NCBI RefSeq assembly: GCF_018476525.1
Contig: NZ_JAHCST010000037.1
Span: 23,456-87,455, forward strand
DNA: 64,000 nucleotides
Direction: 5' to 3'
DNA from: Acrocarpospora catenulata
Lineage (GTDB): Bacteria > Actinomycetota > Actinomycetes > Streptosporangiales > Streptosporangiaceae
Shown here in pieces: positions 8,401 through 17,574 of the stretch; within the stretch, counting starts at the first letter, position 1, and every line of letters begins with the position of its first letter. Position numbers and translations under genes: made by a program. The notes beneath the pieces are model-generated. The model saw only the letters and a program-made list of their open reading frames with translations, did not search any database and was not told the DNA's origin.

Positions 8401-9480
8401 TCAGCGCGTCTGTGTCTTCTGGTCGCGGAGCGCCTGCTCGACGGCTTCCCGTACGCGGGCGTCCTCACGCTCCTTCCGTCCCGCGCGCCTACGGCGTACG
8501 AGCAGGATCGACCCCACGATGACCACGACCAGGACGACGAACAGCAGCACCTGCGTCCACGGGACGGCCCAGGCGTCCGCCGAGGCCAGGACCGGCTCAA
8601 GCGAGGTGGTGGAGCCCGACGCGTCGGTGAGCAACGGCATCAGGATCGTGGTCGCGCCCAGCCTGACCGCGGGCGCCACGCCGTGGACGGGCACCGTCAT
8701 CTTCCAGCTCTCCCCCGGGAGCAGCTCCGGCGGCGCGGGGATCTCGCCCGCGTCCGCCGACAGCCACCCGAAGGGGCCCGCGACCGACATCGTCTGCTTG
8801 GCCGACAGGATGGCGTTGCCGGTGTTGTGGATCGTGTAGCTGATGGTGGCGTCGCCCGAGCCGAAGGGGTTGAACGAGCCGGAGTAGTCCATGCGCAGGT
8901 CCTCGATCGCGAGGCTCGGCTTGAGCTCGCCGCTGACCCGCAGCTTGATCCGGACACCGAGGCGCCGGTCCACGTTGATGCCCTCGGCGGTGTCGGACTG
9001 CGTCAGAGAGGTGAGGATGCCGCCCATGTAGTCGCCGGGCGGGGCGTTGTCCGGAACGCTGACCTTGAAGGGGATCTTGACGGACTTCCCTGGCTGGATC
9101 GCGACGCTGTCGCGGTCGGCGTGCACCCAGGCGCCGATTCCGACGGACTTCTTGTCCTTGGGGAACAGATCGAGCTGGCCCGTGTCGGTGGTGAAGCCGT
9201 CGGCGGCGTAGACGGCGAGGGTGACCGGAGCCTTGCCGCGGTTGGCGACGACCAGGGCGTCTTCAAGCAGCCCACCGTCGTTGACGACATAGTTGAAGCT
9301 GGACCGGTCGGCGCCGTAGCTGTTGGAGTCGGTCCTGACCGTCCAGGCGACCTCGCCGTCGTCGGCCAGCGCGGGGCCGGCCTGCAGGCCGGTGACCGCG
9401 CAGGCGGCGAGCAGGGCCAGCGCGGCGGTACGGACGAGGGCGGCGACGGCAGTGGTCCGGCGCGTTGCGAGGGCGTGCAT
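8401..9480 (-). CDS. Secreted DUF916/WxL-binding-like protein with C-terminal anchor
   Basis: The 359-residue protein has a signal peptide (cleavage near ALADD, about residue 40), a beta-rich extracellular region (about 45-310), one transmembrane segment (about 314-336) and a basic cytoplasmic tail rich in Arg, Glu and Lys. Phrases such as NRGKAPVTLAVYAADGF and VPDNAPPGDYMGGI match the DUF916 Ig-like domain, which in other Gram-positives binds peptidoglycan or WxL proteins. It follows the phosphatase gene after a strong hairpin, so it is probably transcribed separately or at reduced level. Its stop is only 8 bp from the convergent partner gene. Confidence 0.75.
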   Translation of the reverse strand: MHALATRRTTAVAALVRTAALALLAACAVTGLQAGPALADDGEVAWTVRTDSNSYGADRSSFNYVVNDGGLLEDALVVANRGKAPVTLAVYAADGFTTDTGQLDLFPKDKKSVGIGAWVHADRDSVAIQPGKSVKIPFKVSVPDNAPPGDYMGGILTSLTQSDTAEGINVDRRLGVRIKLRVSGELKPSLAIEDLRMDYSGSFNPFGSGDATISYTIHNTGNAILSAKQTMSVAGPFGWLSADAGEIPAPPELLPGESWKMTVPVHGVAPAVRLGATTILMPLLTDASGSTTSLEPVLASADAWAVPWTQVLLFVVLVVVIVGSILLVRRRRAGRKEREDARVREAVEQALRDQKTQTR

Positions 9481-9525
9481 CTTGGGATCCTCGGGCGATC
9501 TTGGGCGGGGTCTGGAACGAGCCAG

Positions 9526-9553
9526 GGGGTGGGCACCTTCCGGTGCCCACCCC
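9526..9553 (-). terminator. Strong hairpin between phosphatase and DUF916 genes
   Basis: Perfect 12-bp stem (GGGGTGGGCACC / GGTGCCCACCCC) with a TTCC loop, 20 bp past the phosphatase stop. Likely a terminator or partial terminator. Confidence 0.6.
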
Positions 9554-9573
9554 GCCGGGTCAAACGGGTCCGG

Positions 9574-11547
9574 TCAGCTGCTCAGCGCAGTGATCGTGAG
9601 GGTCGCGCGGTAGCCACCCTTCTCGACGCTGCCCGGGATCTTCAGGGCCAGGTCGGCGCCCAGCTTGGCGACGCCCTTGGGGTGGCCCTGGTTGGCCCAG
9701 CCGAGTCCGCGCGAGACGGACAGGCCCGTGCCGTGGTCGTCGTAGGCCGAAGCCACCGCGCCGCTGGCGAAGGCGCCGGCGCCGTCCTCGAGCACCCGCG
9801 GCGTCCAACCGAGGTAGGCGCCGGAGAAGGTCTTGGCGGCGTCCTTGAAGTCACTCACGCTGGCCGAGATCGACCAGGGCGCGAGCGAGCGGCGGTTGTC
9901 CGACACGACGATCGGGTTGATCTGGCCGGTGGCCTCGAAGAAGTTGCCGTCGTGGTCCACGGCGGTGCCGAGGTCCACCAGGCCGTTGTAGCCGTCGATC
10001 GTCCAGCCGAACTCGCCCGGAGCGGCGTTGGGCACGCTGACCTGGAGGGCCTGGCCGTCGCCGTTGTACGGGTGGATGGTCACCTTGTCGACGAGCGAGC
10101 CGACCGGCTGCCCCTCAGGGGTGTTGGTGCAGGAGAGGCCACGCTCGACCGCCGCGTTCGGAGCCGCGCAGGTGCCGCTCCGGATGTTCTCCACGACGAG
10201 CTTGTCCTTGCGCACGCCGACCTTGACGTAGGTCCGGACGTGCTCCTGGTTCTGGACCGAGTTGTACCAGTAGCTGTTCGGGTTCAGCGGGTCGGCGCCG
10301 TTGCCCGCGCCGCTGCTGGCGCTGCTGTCCGGCTTGGTGATGTCGTAGTACTTCGAGCCCGAGGCCGAGTTCGACGTCACGTACAGCACGCCGCCAGGAC
10401 CGGGGTACACCTCGGCGGCGCCGGGCTGCTCGTCCGGGTTCGCCTTCTGGCTGTTCTTGATCAGGTAGCTGCGGGAGTACGCGTGGTCGTGGCCCTGCAG
10501 CACCAGGTCGACGCCGAGGTTGGAGAAGGCGGTCGGGAAGTCGACCCGGCGCACCTTGGCGTCGCTGTCCTTGGCGTGGCTGGCCGGCGAGTAGATCGCG
10601 TGGTGGAAGACGAGCACCTTCCACTTGGCCTCGGAGCCGTGCTGGTTGATGACATCGGTCACGTACGCGACGTGCGCCGCGTCGCCGCCGCCACCCTGGG
10701 AGGTGGCGTAGCTGTTGCTGTTGATGTCGATGAACAGCGTGTCCTTGTAGATGAACCAGTAGTTCCCGCCGGAGCTGTTCCCGTTCGGGTTCCCGTTGGA
10801 GTACAGCGGACCCGACCGGTCGTTGTTCGGGATGGTGAAGTGCTGCTCGTACGCCTTGCTGCCGACGTCGTGGTTGCCGATGGTGGCGACCCACGGGTAC
10901 TGACGCAGCTTGTCGGGGGCGAGGAAGGCGTTCCACTGGCTCTCGGTGCCGGCGGTCTCGACCTGGTCACCACCCGACACCAGCAGCTCGGAGTCCGGGT
11001 TGGCCGCGAGCGCGACGTCCAGGGTGTCCTGCCAACCGGCCTGGTCCTTCGGCACGTCGCCGGAGGAGCCGATCTGCGGGTCGCCGAAGAACAGGAAGTC
11101 GTAGTCGCCCTCGAAGTCCTGCGTCTTGAAGGAGTACGTCGAGGACCAGTTGCCGTCGGAGCCGACGCGGTAGGAGTACGCCGTCTGCTCCTGCAGGTTG
11201 GAGATCGTCGCGTGCCGGTTGAAGCCACCGCTGGAGGCGATGTTCGCCGCGCCGGCGGCGTCGAAGGTGAGGGCGTCGGCCGGGAACTCGCCGTTGACGA
11301 GCTTCGCGGTCGGGGCCAGCTGGACCTGCTGCGCGTTGTCGGCCGAGGAGTACCAGGTCACGGTGCGCTGGGCCTCGTTGGCGCCGACCCCGAGGATGAT
11401 GCCGCTGAACGTGGCGGCGTCGGCGCTCGCGGGGGTCCCCATGCCGCTGCCGAAGGCCACGGCCAAGCCCAGAAGCGCCGCGGTGGCCCCTGCGGCCACG
11501 CGGCGCCGTACCAGGCCGGGAGCCTGCGGTGAGGTGCCTAATGTCAT
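9574..11547 (-). CDS. Secreted purple-acid-phosphatase-like metallophosphoesterase
   Basis: I place the start at the ATG at 11547, preceded by AAAGGACTTTAACC; an ORF start 14 codons earlier lacks a better site. The 657-residue product has a long signal peptide, a fibronectin-like N-terminal domain and a calcineurin-type phosphatase domain. Metal-ligand motifs appear in order: FFGDPQIG, SGGDQVE, IGNHD, VFHHAIYS and LQGHDHAYSRS. This is the purple acid phosphatase layout. A C-terminal beta-rich region of about 200 residues follows and may bind wall or substrate. It would release phosphate from organic esters outside the cell. The neighbours are HupE-like (upstream) and DUF916 (downstream), all exported or membrane proteins. 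Confidence 0.85.
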   Translation of the reverse strand: MTLGTSPQAPGLVRRRVAAGATAALLGLAVAFGSGMGTPASADAATFSGIILGVGANEAQRTVTWYSSADNAQQVQLAPTAKLVNGEFPADALTFDAAGAANIASSGGFNRHATISNLQEQTAYSYRVGSDGNWSSTYSFKTQDFEGDYDFLFFGDPQIGSSGDVPKDQAGWQDTLDVALAANPDSELLVSGGDQVETAGTESQWNAFLAPDKLRQYPWVATIGNHDVGSKAYEQHFTIPNNDRSGPLYSNGNPNGNSSGGNYWFIYKDTLFIDINSNSYATSQGGGGDAAHVAYVTDVINQHGSEAKWKVLVFHHAIYSPASHAKDSDAKVRRVDFPTAFSNLGVDLVLQGHDHAYSRSYLIKNSQKANPDEQPGAAEVYPGPGGVLYVTSNSASGSKYYDITKPDSSASSGAGNGADPLNPNSYWYNSVQNQEHVRTYVKVGVRKDKLVVENIRSGTCAAPNAAVERGLSCTNTPEGQPVGSLVDKVTIHPYNGDGQALQVSVPNAAPGEFGWTIDGYNGLVDLGTAVDHDGNFFEATGQINPIVVSDNRRSLAPWSISASVSDFKDAAKTFSGAYLGWTPRVLEDGAGAFASGAVASAYDDHGTGLSVSRGLGWANQGHPKGVAKLGADLALKIPGSVEKGGYRATLTITALSS

Positions 11548-11668
11548 GGTTAAAGTCCTTTTTGTACCTGTACGTGCAGGAAGCGGCATTCAAGGTCGCG
11601 CCGTCCGGTGAACCGACCGTAAATGCCCGATTTCTGGCTAATGGAATGTCCTAAAAGACCTTGCGATC

Positions 11669-12859
11669 TCAGGACCCGAGCACCCGCTCGACGAACCAGA
11701 ACAGCCCCATGGCGGACACGCCCGCGGAAACCACACCCGTCGCCCAGAGACCGGCCCGCGGCGCACGGCGCCGCAACACGCTGAGCAGCGGGAAGAGCGC
11801 TGCGATGAGCACCAGTTGAACGACCTCGATACCGACGTTGAACACCAGCAAGGACCAGAGCAGGGTCCACGACCACGCCTCGTCGATCCCCAGCGCGCCC
11901 GCGAAGCCCAGCCCGTGAACGAGGCCGAAACAGAACACGACCCCGAGGCGCGTCCAGCCCGAACGGTCCAGGGCGAAGTGACCGCGGCTCAACGTCTCGA
12001 TCTCGCCGGCATGGCCGCCGCGCCGCCAGATCCGCCACAGGTGCCAACCGGCGACCACGGCGATCGACAACGCGATGACGGGCTCCACCAGGCTCGCGGG
12101 CACCTCCACCAGACCGAGGGCGGCGAGCATGAACGTCACCGAGTGCGCCAGGGTGAAGCTGGTGGCCACCAGCACGATCTCGCGCAGCCGCCGTGACCCG
12201 GCGATGAGCGCCAGCAGGAACAAGACGTGGTCGATCCCGAACAGCAGGTGTTCGGCACCCAGCAGGAAGAACTCCCAGAACCGCTCGTACCAGGCCTGAC
12301 CAGTCGAGAAGGACGGGCGAGCGGCATCGAGCGCGGCACTGCCCGAGCGGCCGTCGAGTTCATAGGTGACGATCGTCTTGGTGTCCTTGACGTACTTCTC
12401 GGCGTCGGGAAACAGCCCGCTCCGCACCTCGTGATCGTCACTCCGCTCCGGACAGGCCCAGTCGAGCAGCAGAACGGCGTACGGCACATTCTCCCGCTCG
12501 GCGATCGTGAACTCGCCTGCCTGGGCCGGCGTGCAGCCCCTGACCGAGAAGCGCTTGGTGACATACGTGACGGCCGACGCCGCATGCGCGTTGAGCGCCG
12601 CGGCCTGTCCCTCGGTGTCACCGGCCTCGAATGCGGGGATTCCTGCCTTGAAGAGGGGATCATTACCCTCGAAGTCGGCGGTGGAGACGACGAAGAGGTC
12701 GTACTCGAGCTCCAGTTTGGTCCGCAGGTGACCCTCGTCCGCGGTGAGGTGGACGTACACGGTCGAGGTGAACCCGTGGGCGAGCGCCGGCCCGGCGCCC
12801 AGAAGAACGATCACCGCCGCGATGATCCCGACGAGGACACGGCGGACCCGTTGTGACAT
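11669..12859 (-). CDS. HupE/UreJ-like membrane protein with exported N-terminal domain
   Basis: 396 residues: a signal peptide ending near ALAHG, an extracytoplasmic domain (about 28-195), then six or seven membrane helices. The membrane part carries GAEHLLFGIDHVLFLLAL, TSFTLAHSVTF and FGLVHGLGFAGAL. These His-rich helix motifs define the HupE/UreJ type 2 family, whose better-known members move nickel or cobalt. No hydrogenase or urease gene is visible, so the metal link is only by family. It lies 121 bp upstream of the phosphatase and reads in the same direction, so they may form one unit. Confidence 0.8.
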   Translation of the reverse strand: MSQRVRRVLVGIIAAVIVLLGAGPALAHGFTSTVYVHLTADEGHLRTKLELEYDLFVVSTADFEGNDPLFKAGIPAFEAGDTEGQAAALNAHAASAVTYVTKRFSVRGCTPAQAGEFTIAERENVPYAVLLLDWACPERSDDHEVRSGLFPDAEKYVKDTKTIVTYELDGRSGSAALDAARPSFSTGQAWYERFWEFFLLGAEHLLFGIDHVLFLLALIAGSRRLREIVLVATSFTLAHSVTFMLAALGLVEVPASLVEPVIALSIAVVAGWHLWRIWRRGGHAGEIETLSRGHFALDRSGWTRLGVVFCFGLVHGLGFAGALGIDEAWSWTLLWSLLVFNVGIEVVQLVLIAALFPLLSVLRRRAPRAGLWATGVVSAGVSAMGLFWFVERVLGS

Positions 12860-13030
12860 GTGGCTCCTTAAGTTGCCAGAGCACGTTCCACCTCACGGGT
12901 GAATCCCAGCCGTCCCAACGGCGAACTACAGGAAAAATAACCCCATAACTACCTCTCAGCCTCAAATCGGGAGGAAACGGGATAGGAGGATGTACGCGCA
13001 CCACCCGCTACACCTCGGAGGACGATCCCC

Positions 13031-13702
13031 TTGCGCCCCCCGCTTCGGACCGTTGCCACGCTGGCCGCGACCGCCGCGCTGGTCACCGGATGCGGCTCCG
13101 GCGGCGACTGGTCCCAACCGCACGCCAAGCCCAGCGCCATCGGCACTCTCGCCCCGGGTTTCATCGCCCCCTCCACCACGCCCGTCCCCGAGGCGACCAT
13201 CACGCCACGGCCCGGCTCCTGGAGCGACGTCCACCCGTCGAAGGACTACCGCGTGGTCCTGCTCACCACCGGTGACGACCAGCCCACCAGGACCCTCGTG
13301 GCGGCGGTCGAGGAGTGGGCGGAGGAGGAGGACGTCGATCTCAGAACAGTCGTCGCCGACCACCCGTACGACCTCGTGCCCAGCATCACCGAGGCCATCG
13401 ACATGGGCCCCGACCTCATCGTCAGCGCGGGCAACGGCTTCGTCGACCCTCTGGCCCTGGTCAGCCCGAGCCACCTCGCGCAGCAGTTTCTCGTCGTGGG
13501 GGCGGAACTGGCCGAGCCCACCCACAACGTCACGGCCGTCGACTGGTCCGGCGCGTCGTTCCGCGGCGAAGGGCTCGGCATGTCCTCGACGTACGAGCCC
13601 GCGTCGTTCACCCCCGCCCGCTGCGCGGCCGCCGTGAGGGCAGGCGTCGCGGCCGTACTCAACGACCTGACCGGGATCGTGATCTGGCTCGACGAAGTCT
13701 GA
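13031..13702 (+). CDS. Lipoprotein resembling the BMP/PnrA substrate-binding family
   Basis: A TTG start at 13031 is supported by GGAGGACG nine bases upstream. The 223-residue protein has a lipobox (LVTGC, Cys at about 21) and a Pro/Thr-rich linker. The globular part contains GPDLIVSAGNGFVDPLALVS and the mirrored phrase QQFLVVGAEL, reminiscent of periplasmic-binding folds of the basic membrane protein family. It is shorter than a full binding protein and no transporter genes are adjacent, so transport is doubtful. It may be an orphan lipoprotein. It converges with the ECF42 gene with only 3 bp between the stops. Confidence 0.6.
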   Translation: MRPPLRTVATLAATAALVTGCGSGGDWSQPHAKPSAIGTLAPGFIAPSTTPVPEATITPRPGSWSDVHPSKDYRVVLLTTGDDQPTRTLVAAVEEWAEEEDVDLRTVVADHPYDLVPSITEAIDMGPDLIVSAGNGFVDPLALVSPSHLAQQFLVVGAELAEPTHNVTAVDWSGASFRGEGLGMSSTYEPASFTPARCAAAVRAGVAAVLNDLTGIVIWLDEV

Positions 13703-13705
13703 TCC

Positions 13706-14959
13706 TCACAGGGCGGCGGCCCGCTCCAGGAAGAGGTCGCGTTCACGGACGTTCCGGGTCAGCTCGGCCGCGCGCCGGAACTCGGCGGCCGCCTCCTCGG
13801 CCCGCCCGAGCTTGGCCAGGAGGTCCCCGCGGACCGCGGGCAGATGCGCGTACCCCCGCAACGCGGGCTCGTCCCGGAGGCTGTCGACGATCTCCAGCCC
13901 GCGCGCGGGCCCGTACGCCATGCCGACCGCGACCGCCCGGTTCAGCTCGACGACCGGCGAGGGCGTCAGGTGCGCCAGCAGCCGGTACAGGGCGGCGATG
14001 CGTTCCCAGTCGGTGGCCTGCGGGGTCAGCGTGCGAGCATGGCACGCGGCGATGGCCGCCTGCAGCCCGTACGGCCCGAGCGTGCCCAGCTCCTCGGCGC
14101 GGCGCAGCGCGTCCAGGCCGCGGCGGACCAGGAGCCGGTCCCAGCGGCTGCGATCCTGGTCGAGCAGGAGGATGGGGGTGCCGTCGCGGGCGGTCCTGGC
14201 CGGAATGCGCGAGGCCTGGATCTCCATGAGCGCGAGCAGTCCGTGGACCTCGGGTTCCGCGGGCATCAGCCCGACCAGGACGCGGCCGAGGCGCATGGCC
14301 TCCTGGCACAGCGACGGGCGGATCCAGTCCTCACCGGCGGTCGCCGCGTACCCCTCGTTGAAGATCAGGTAGATGACCTCCAGGAGGGAGGCCAGCCGCG
14401 CCGGCAGTTCGGCGGGCGGCGGCAGCTCGATCGGGATCCTCTTGTCGGCGAGGGTGCGTTTGGCGCGCGAGATGCGCTGCCCGACGGTGGGCTCGGGTAC
14501 GAGGAAGGCGCGGGCGATCTCGGCGGTGGACAGGCCGCCGAGCAGACGGAGGGTGAGCGCGAGCCGGCCCTCGACGGGCAGCGCGGGATGGCAGGCGGTG
14601 AAGATCAGGCGCAGCAGGTCGTCGCCGATGTGGTCGTCGAGGGCGTCGTCCAGCTCGGCTTCCGCCGACTCCTGGCGGAGTTCCATGTCCCGGCCGAGCT
14701 CCTGCAGCTTGCGCTGGTAGGTGTCGCGACGGCGGAACTGGTCGATGGCCCGATGCTTGGCGGTGAGCGTCAGCCAGGCGCCCGGATTGTCGGGTACTCC
14801 CTTACGCGGCCACTCTTCGAGCGCGGCCACCAGCGCGTCCTGCGCCAGCTCCTCGGCCAGCCCGATGTCGTTCACCATGCGGGCCAGGGCGGCGATGACC
14901 CGGGCGGACTCGATCTGCCACACCGCCTCCACGGCCCGATGCGAATCAGCTACCGTCAT
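13706..14959 (-). CDS. ECF42-type RNA polymerase sigma factor with C-terminal TPR-like extension
   Basis: About 417 residues from the ATG at 14959. Sigma region 2 (AEELAQDALVAALEEWPRKG) and region 4 (LRLLGGLSTAEIARAFLVPEPTVGQRI) are followed by a long helical extension (about 190-417) including RAAELTRNVRERDLF. Length and extension match the ECF42 group, which is controlled through its C-terminal domain rather than an anti-sigma factor. A DGPF/YCII-domain protein encoded upstream is the standard partner of ECF42. A start six codons earlier would place the ATG against the upstream hairpin, so the inner ATG is preferred. Confidence 0.9.
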   Translation of the reverse strand: MTVADSHRAVEAVWQIESARVIAALARMVNDIGLAEELAQDALVAALEEWPRKGVPDNPGAWLTLTAKHRAIDQFRRRDTYQRKLQELGRDMELRQESAEAELDDALDDHIGDDLLRLIFTACHPALPVEGRLALTLRLLGGLSTAEIARAFLVPEPTVGQRISRAKRTLADKRIPIELPPPAELPARLASLLEVIYLIFNEGYAATAGEDWIRPSLCQEAMRLGRVLVGLMPAEPEVHGLLALMEIQASRIPARTARDGTPILLLDQDRSRWDRLLVRRGLDALRRAEELGTLGPYGLQAAIAACHARTLTPQATDWERIAALYRLLAHLTPSPVVELNRAVAVGMAYGPARGLEIVDSLRDEPALRGYAHLPAVRGDLLAKLGRAEEAAAEFRRAAELTRNVRERDLFLERAAAL

Positions 14960-14977
14960 GCGTCCTGGATACAGCAT

Positions 14978-15004
14978 CCGGCCGCGGACGTGGTCCGCGG
15001 CCGG
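14978..15004. terminator. Hairpin in the YCII-sigma spacer
   Basis: Perfect 11-bp stem (CCGGCCGCGGA / TCCGCGGCCGG) with a 5-nt loop lies between the YCII stop and the sigma start, both read leftward. It could attenuate sigma expression relative to the YCII gene. Confidence 0.5.
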
Positions 15005-15050
15005 TGGAGCTGTGGGTCAGGCCGGTGGAGCTGTGGGTCAGGCCGGTGGG
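15001..15050. repeat. 21-bp tandem duplication covering a gene's stop codon
   Basis: The unit CCGGTGGAGCTGTGGGTCAGG occurs at 15001-15021 and 15022-15042, with a partial third copy (CCGGTGGG) at 15043-15050. It starts inside the hairpin and runs into the last codons and stop of the YCII gene. A slipped-strand duplication is the simplest explanation. Confidence 0.7.
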
Positions 15051-15412
15051 GCGAAGTCCTCGGGCCCGAACAGCCGCAGCACGTCCGCTTGGCCCTCCCA
15101 TCCCGGCCACAGGTCACGGTGCAGCTTGACGAAGCGGGCGGTCCATTCCACGGCCTCCTCCTTGCTCCTCACCTCGTACAGCGCGTAGCTGATCACCTCC
15201 TTGGCCTCGGCGAACGGCCCGTCGCTGACGGTCAGCCGACCCCCGCTCACCTCGACCCGCGCCCCCTCGGAGCTGGGGGCCAGGCCGCTGTTGTCGAGCA
15301 GCGCCCCGGCCTCGGTGGCCTCCTGACCGAGCTTGAAGATGGCCTCCATGAGGTCGGCCGGCGGCGGCCCGTCCGGCTGGGCGGCGACTTTGAGCGTGAC
15401 CAAGTAGCGCAT
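15038..15412 (-). CDS. YCII/DGPF-domain protein, partner of the ECF42 sigma factor
   Basis: A 124-residue protein of the YCII-related (DGPF) family: MRYLVTLKV at the N-terminus, then SDGPFAEAKEVISYALYEV at about 64-82, with the conserved Asp-Gly-Pro-Phe. These proteins form ferredoxin-like dimers and are almost always next to ECF42 sigma factors; their biochemical role is not settled. It lies between the DUF998 gene and the sigma gene on one strand, probably a single operon. The 3' end is duplicated as a 21-bp tandem repeat just past the stop. Confidence 0.9.
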   Translation of the reverse strand: MRYLVTLKVAAQPDGPPPADLMEAIFKLGQEATEAGALLDNSGLAPSSEGARVEVSGGRLTVSDGPFAEAKEVISYALYEVRSKEEAVEWTARFVKLHRDLWPGWEGQADVLRLFGPEDFAPPA

Positions 15413-15449
15413 CGTGAAACTGCCTTTCTCTATGACTTGGAATGGGAGA

Positions 15450-16109
15450 TCAGACGGTGTGGCGGGAGAGATTCAGCGACACCAGCGTCAGCCAGCTCCA
15501 GACCGCCACGATGCCGGCGACGAACATCAGGTTGGTCCAGGCGCTGCCGCCGCCACTCGCGATGCCGACGAACGAGCCGAGGAACAGGGTGCCGGTGACG
15601 CGCGAGTACAGGGCCCAGCCGTTTCGGCGCTCACGGGCCTGCCGGGAGGCGATGACGTAGCAGGCCGCCGCCATACACAGGAACCCTACGCCGCCGACGG
15701 CCATGTGCAGGGTCCCTGACAGGGTGACCGTACCCGGGCCTTCCGGTGTTCCCACGGGAAAGCCCATCGCGGGATCGGCGGGGAAGATCGCCGCACCGAT
15801 CATGCTGGCGCCGAACGTACCGACCAGAACCGGCGCCCATCGGGCTCCCCGTCCGGGCGCCAAGGCTTGGCGCAAACCGACGGCGGCGGCGATGGTGGCC
15901 AGCGCGGTGACCACGAAGTTGGCGCTCTGGATCCAGCCGAGCTCGCCGTTGGCCAGAAAGCTCCACGGGTGACGGGCCAGGTCGAAGCCCTCCCGGGTGA
16001 ACGCCTGGGCCAGGGCGACGGTCACATAGAACGGACCGGCGACGACACCGCAGCCGAGCAACAGTCGCTGGGCGGAGATCGAGCGGGTGTGGGCAAGCTG
16101 CTGGGTCAT
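15450..16109 (-). CDS. DUF998 membrane protein
   Basis: I choose the ATG at 16109 (GAGGGTG ribosome site) over an ORF start 33 codons further upstream with a basic, unlikely leader. The 219-residue product has six hydrophobic helices. Sequence features such as FTREGFDLARHPWSFLANGELGW at about 36-58 are typical of DUF998. The role is unknown. It is the first gene of the DUF998-YCII-ECF42 operon, so it may be a target or modulator of that signalling unit. Confidence 0.8.
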   Translation of the reverse strand: MTQQLAHTRSISAQRLLLGCGVVAGPFYVTVALAQAFTREGFDLARHPWSFLANGELGWIQSANFVVTALATIAAAVGLRQALAPGRGARWAPVLVGTFGASMIGAAIFPADPAMGFPVGTPEGPGTVTLSGTLHMAVGGVGFLCMAAACYVIASRQARERRNGWALYSRVTGTLFLGSFVGIASGGGSAWTNLMFVAGIVAVWSWLTLVSLNLSRHTV

Positions 16110-16317
16110 GATCGTCACCCTCGTATCGACGGGACCGGCCCATCCGGCCCTCTGGATACGCTGCGAACGAGACGAGGCGGTTTCGACACACGCCCGGAAG
16201 ATTTTCAAGATTTATTCGGACTCGCTGCCAGGCGGCGGGTCCGCACTGTCGTTCACGCCCATCACCCGCACGGACGGAGTTTCGGCAGGAACCCCATGAC
16301 CTGCGATCACGTTCGGG

Positions 16318-17574
16318 TCAGGGGCGGGGTTCTCCCGTGCTGTCGCCTCCGGTCAGCTCGTGCACAATCGCCGTACGGAGCGATTCCGCGGGCGCATACG
16401 ACGAATGACGCCCAAGTAACGCGCACAGGTGCTGGAGCTGACGCAGCGCGGCCACCGACCGTGTCTCCTGAGCGCACGCCAGCGCACGGGCGCCCGTCTC
16501 GCAGGCGCGTTCCAGATCCTTGGCCTCCGCGTACGCCCTGGCCTGGCGTGCCCCGAACAGCCCTCGGGACCGGAGGGAACGTTCCGGAAGCGCGGCCACC
16601 GCCTCACGCAGGATCTCCGCGGCTGCGCCGAACAGCCCCAGCCGGTAGTAACACCACCCGCGGATCAGGTCGTCGATCTGGTGGACTTCGGCCCGGCCCC
16701 GATCCTCGGCCCGAGTTTCTCCCGTACGTCGCAGCTTCGCCGCCTCGGCCAACTCCTCCTCGCACTGGGGACGGTCGCCCAGCATGGCGTATGCCTGGGC
16801 GGCGCAGCGGCGGGCCGCCGCGCGGGTCGAGGCACGCGCGCCCGTCTGGGACTCGGCGAGGCGACTGAGGCTCAGCGCCTTGACGGCCCTGCCCGCGTAC
16901 ATGTGCATCTCCGCGCGACGGACCACCGTGTACGCCACAATGTCCAGGTCCCCGCCGTCCCTGCCCAGCTCGGCCGCCGAGTTGGTCTGCCGGATGGCCT
17001 CATGCCAGTCCCCGGCGTCCTGCGCCAGCCACCCGGCCAGTTCGGCGCTGCGTGCGGCCAACGGGAGCAGCCGGACACCACCGGGGATCTTCTTGACCAG
17101 CGGCACGATCGCCCTGGTGTGTCGGAGAACTTCGGAAAGCACGTCGGAGGCGGGCCGCTGCTGCCCGTCGCTGCACAGCTGCTGGTACAGGCTGAGCATC
17201 ACCCGGTAGAGGTCCTCGACATGACCGTCTCCCGCCCCCACACCGTAGTGGTCACGTGGCCGGCCTGGTTCCGTCTCCCCTTCGGCGGGTCCGGCGGAAG
17301 GCCGCCGGTCGGGAGGCGGCGCGGGGTCGGATCGCGGTTCGGGGGCCCGCATGGCGACGTCGACGTCTCCGAGCAGCGCCGCGAGTTCGCCCCCGGCGCC
17401 CAGTACCCGGTCGCACGCGAGAGCGAAGGCGTCGTTGGGGGGCCGCTCGCCCTTCTCCACTCGGCTCAGGTGACTGGCACTGCAGGGGATCTCTTTCGCC
17501 AGATCCCCCTGGGTCATTCCTTTCCGTTTCCGGAGCTCGCGCAGGCGTGTGCCGAATGACGCGGGGGAACTCAT
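16318..17574 (-). CDS. XRE-family regulator with TPR-like C-terminal domain
   Basis: 418 residues. An N-terminal helix-turn-helix (RLRELRKRKGMTQGDLAKEIPCSASHLSRVEKGERPP, about 10-46) is followed by a Pro-rich linker (about 75-110) and a helical repeat region (about 120-400) rich in Ala/Leu/Arg, like the TPR sensors of actinomycete regulators. It is divergent from the Hsp70 operon, with 312 bp between the starts. Three TGCGCA hexamers in that spacer could be its operators. This location makes it a candidate controller of the Hsp70-patatin operon, but many such regulators act elsewhere. Confidence 0.85.
   Translation of the reverse strand: MSSPASFGTRLRELRKRKGMTQGDLAKEIPCSASHLSRVEKGERPPNDAFALACDRVLGAGGELAALLGDVDVAMRAPEPRSDPAPPPDRRPSAGPAEGETEPGRPRDHYGVGAGDGHVEDLYRVMLSLYQQLCSDGQQRPASDVLSEVLRHTRAIVPLVKKIPGGVRLLPLAARSAELAGWLAQDAGDWHEAIRQTNSAAELGRDGGDLDIVAYTVVRRAEMHMYAGRAVKALSLSRLAESQTGARASTRAAARRCAAQAYAMLGDRPQCEEELAEAAKLRRTGETRAEDRGRAEVHQIDDLIRGWCYYRLGLFGAAAEILREAVAALPERSLRSRGLFGARQARAYAEAKDLERACETGARALACAQETRSVAALRQLQHLCALLGRHSSYAPAESLRTAIVHELTGGDSTGEPRP

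Noticed and set aside
8125..11532. 1135-codon plus-strand open frame
   Set aside because: It lies antisense to three convincing genes (DUF916, phosphatase and a partner) and has the Arg/Gly/Val-rich composition of a shadow in GC-rich DNA.
12860..13030. Metal or cobalamin riboswitch upstream of the HupE-like gene
   Set aside because: The leader has some G-rich pairing but no conserved B12-box or NiCo-type core that I could recognise.
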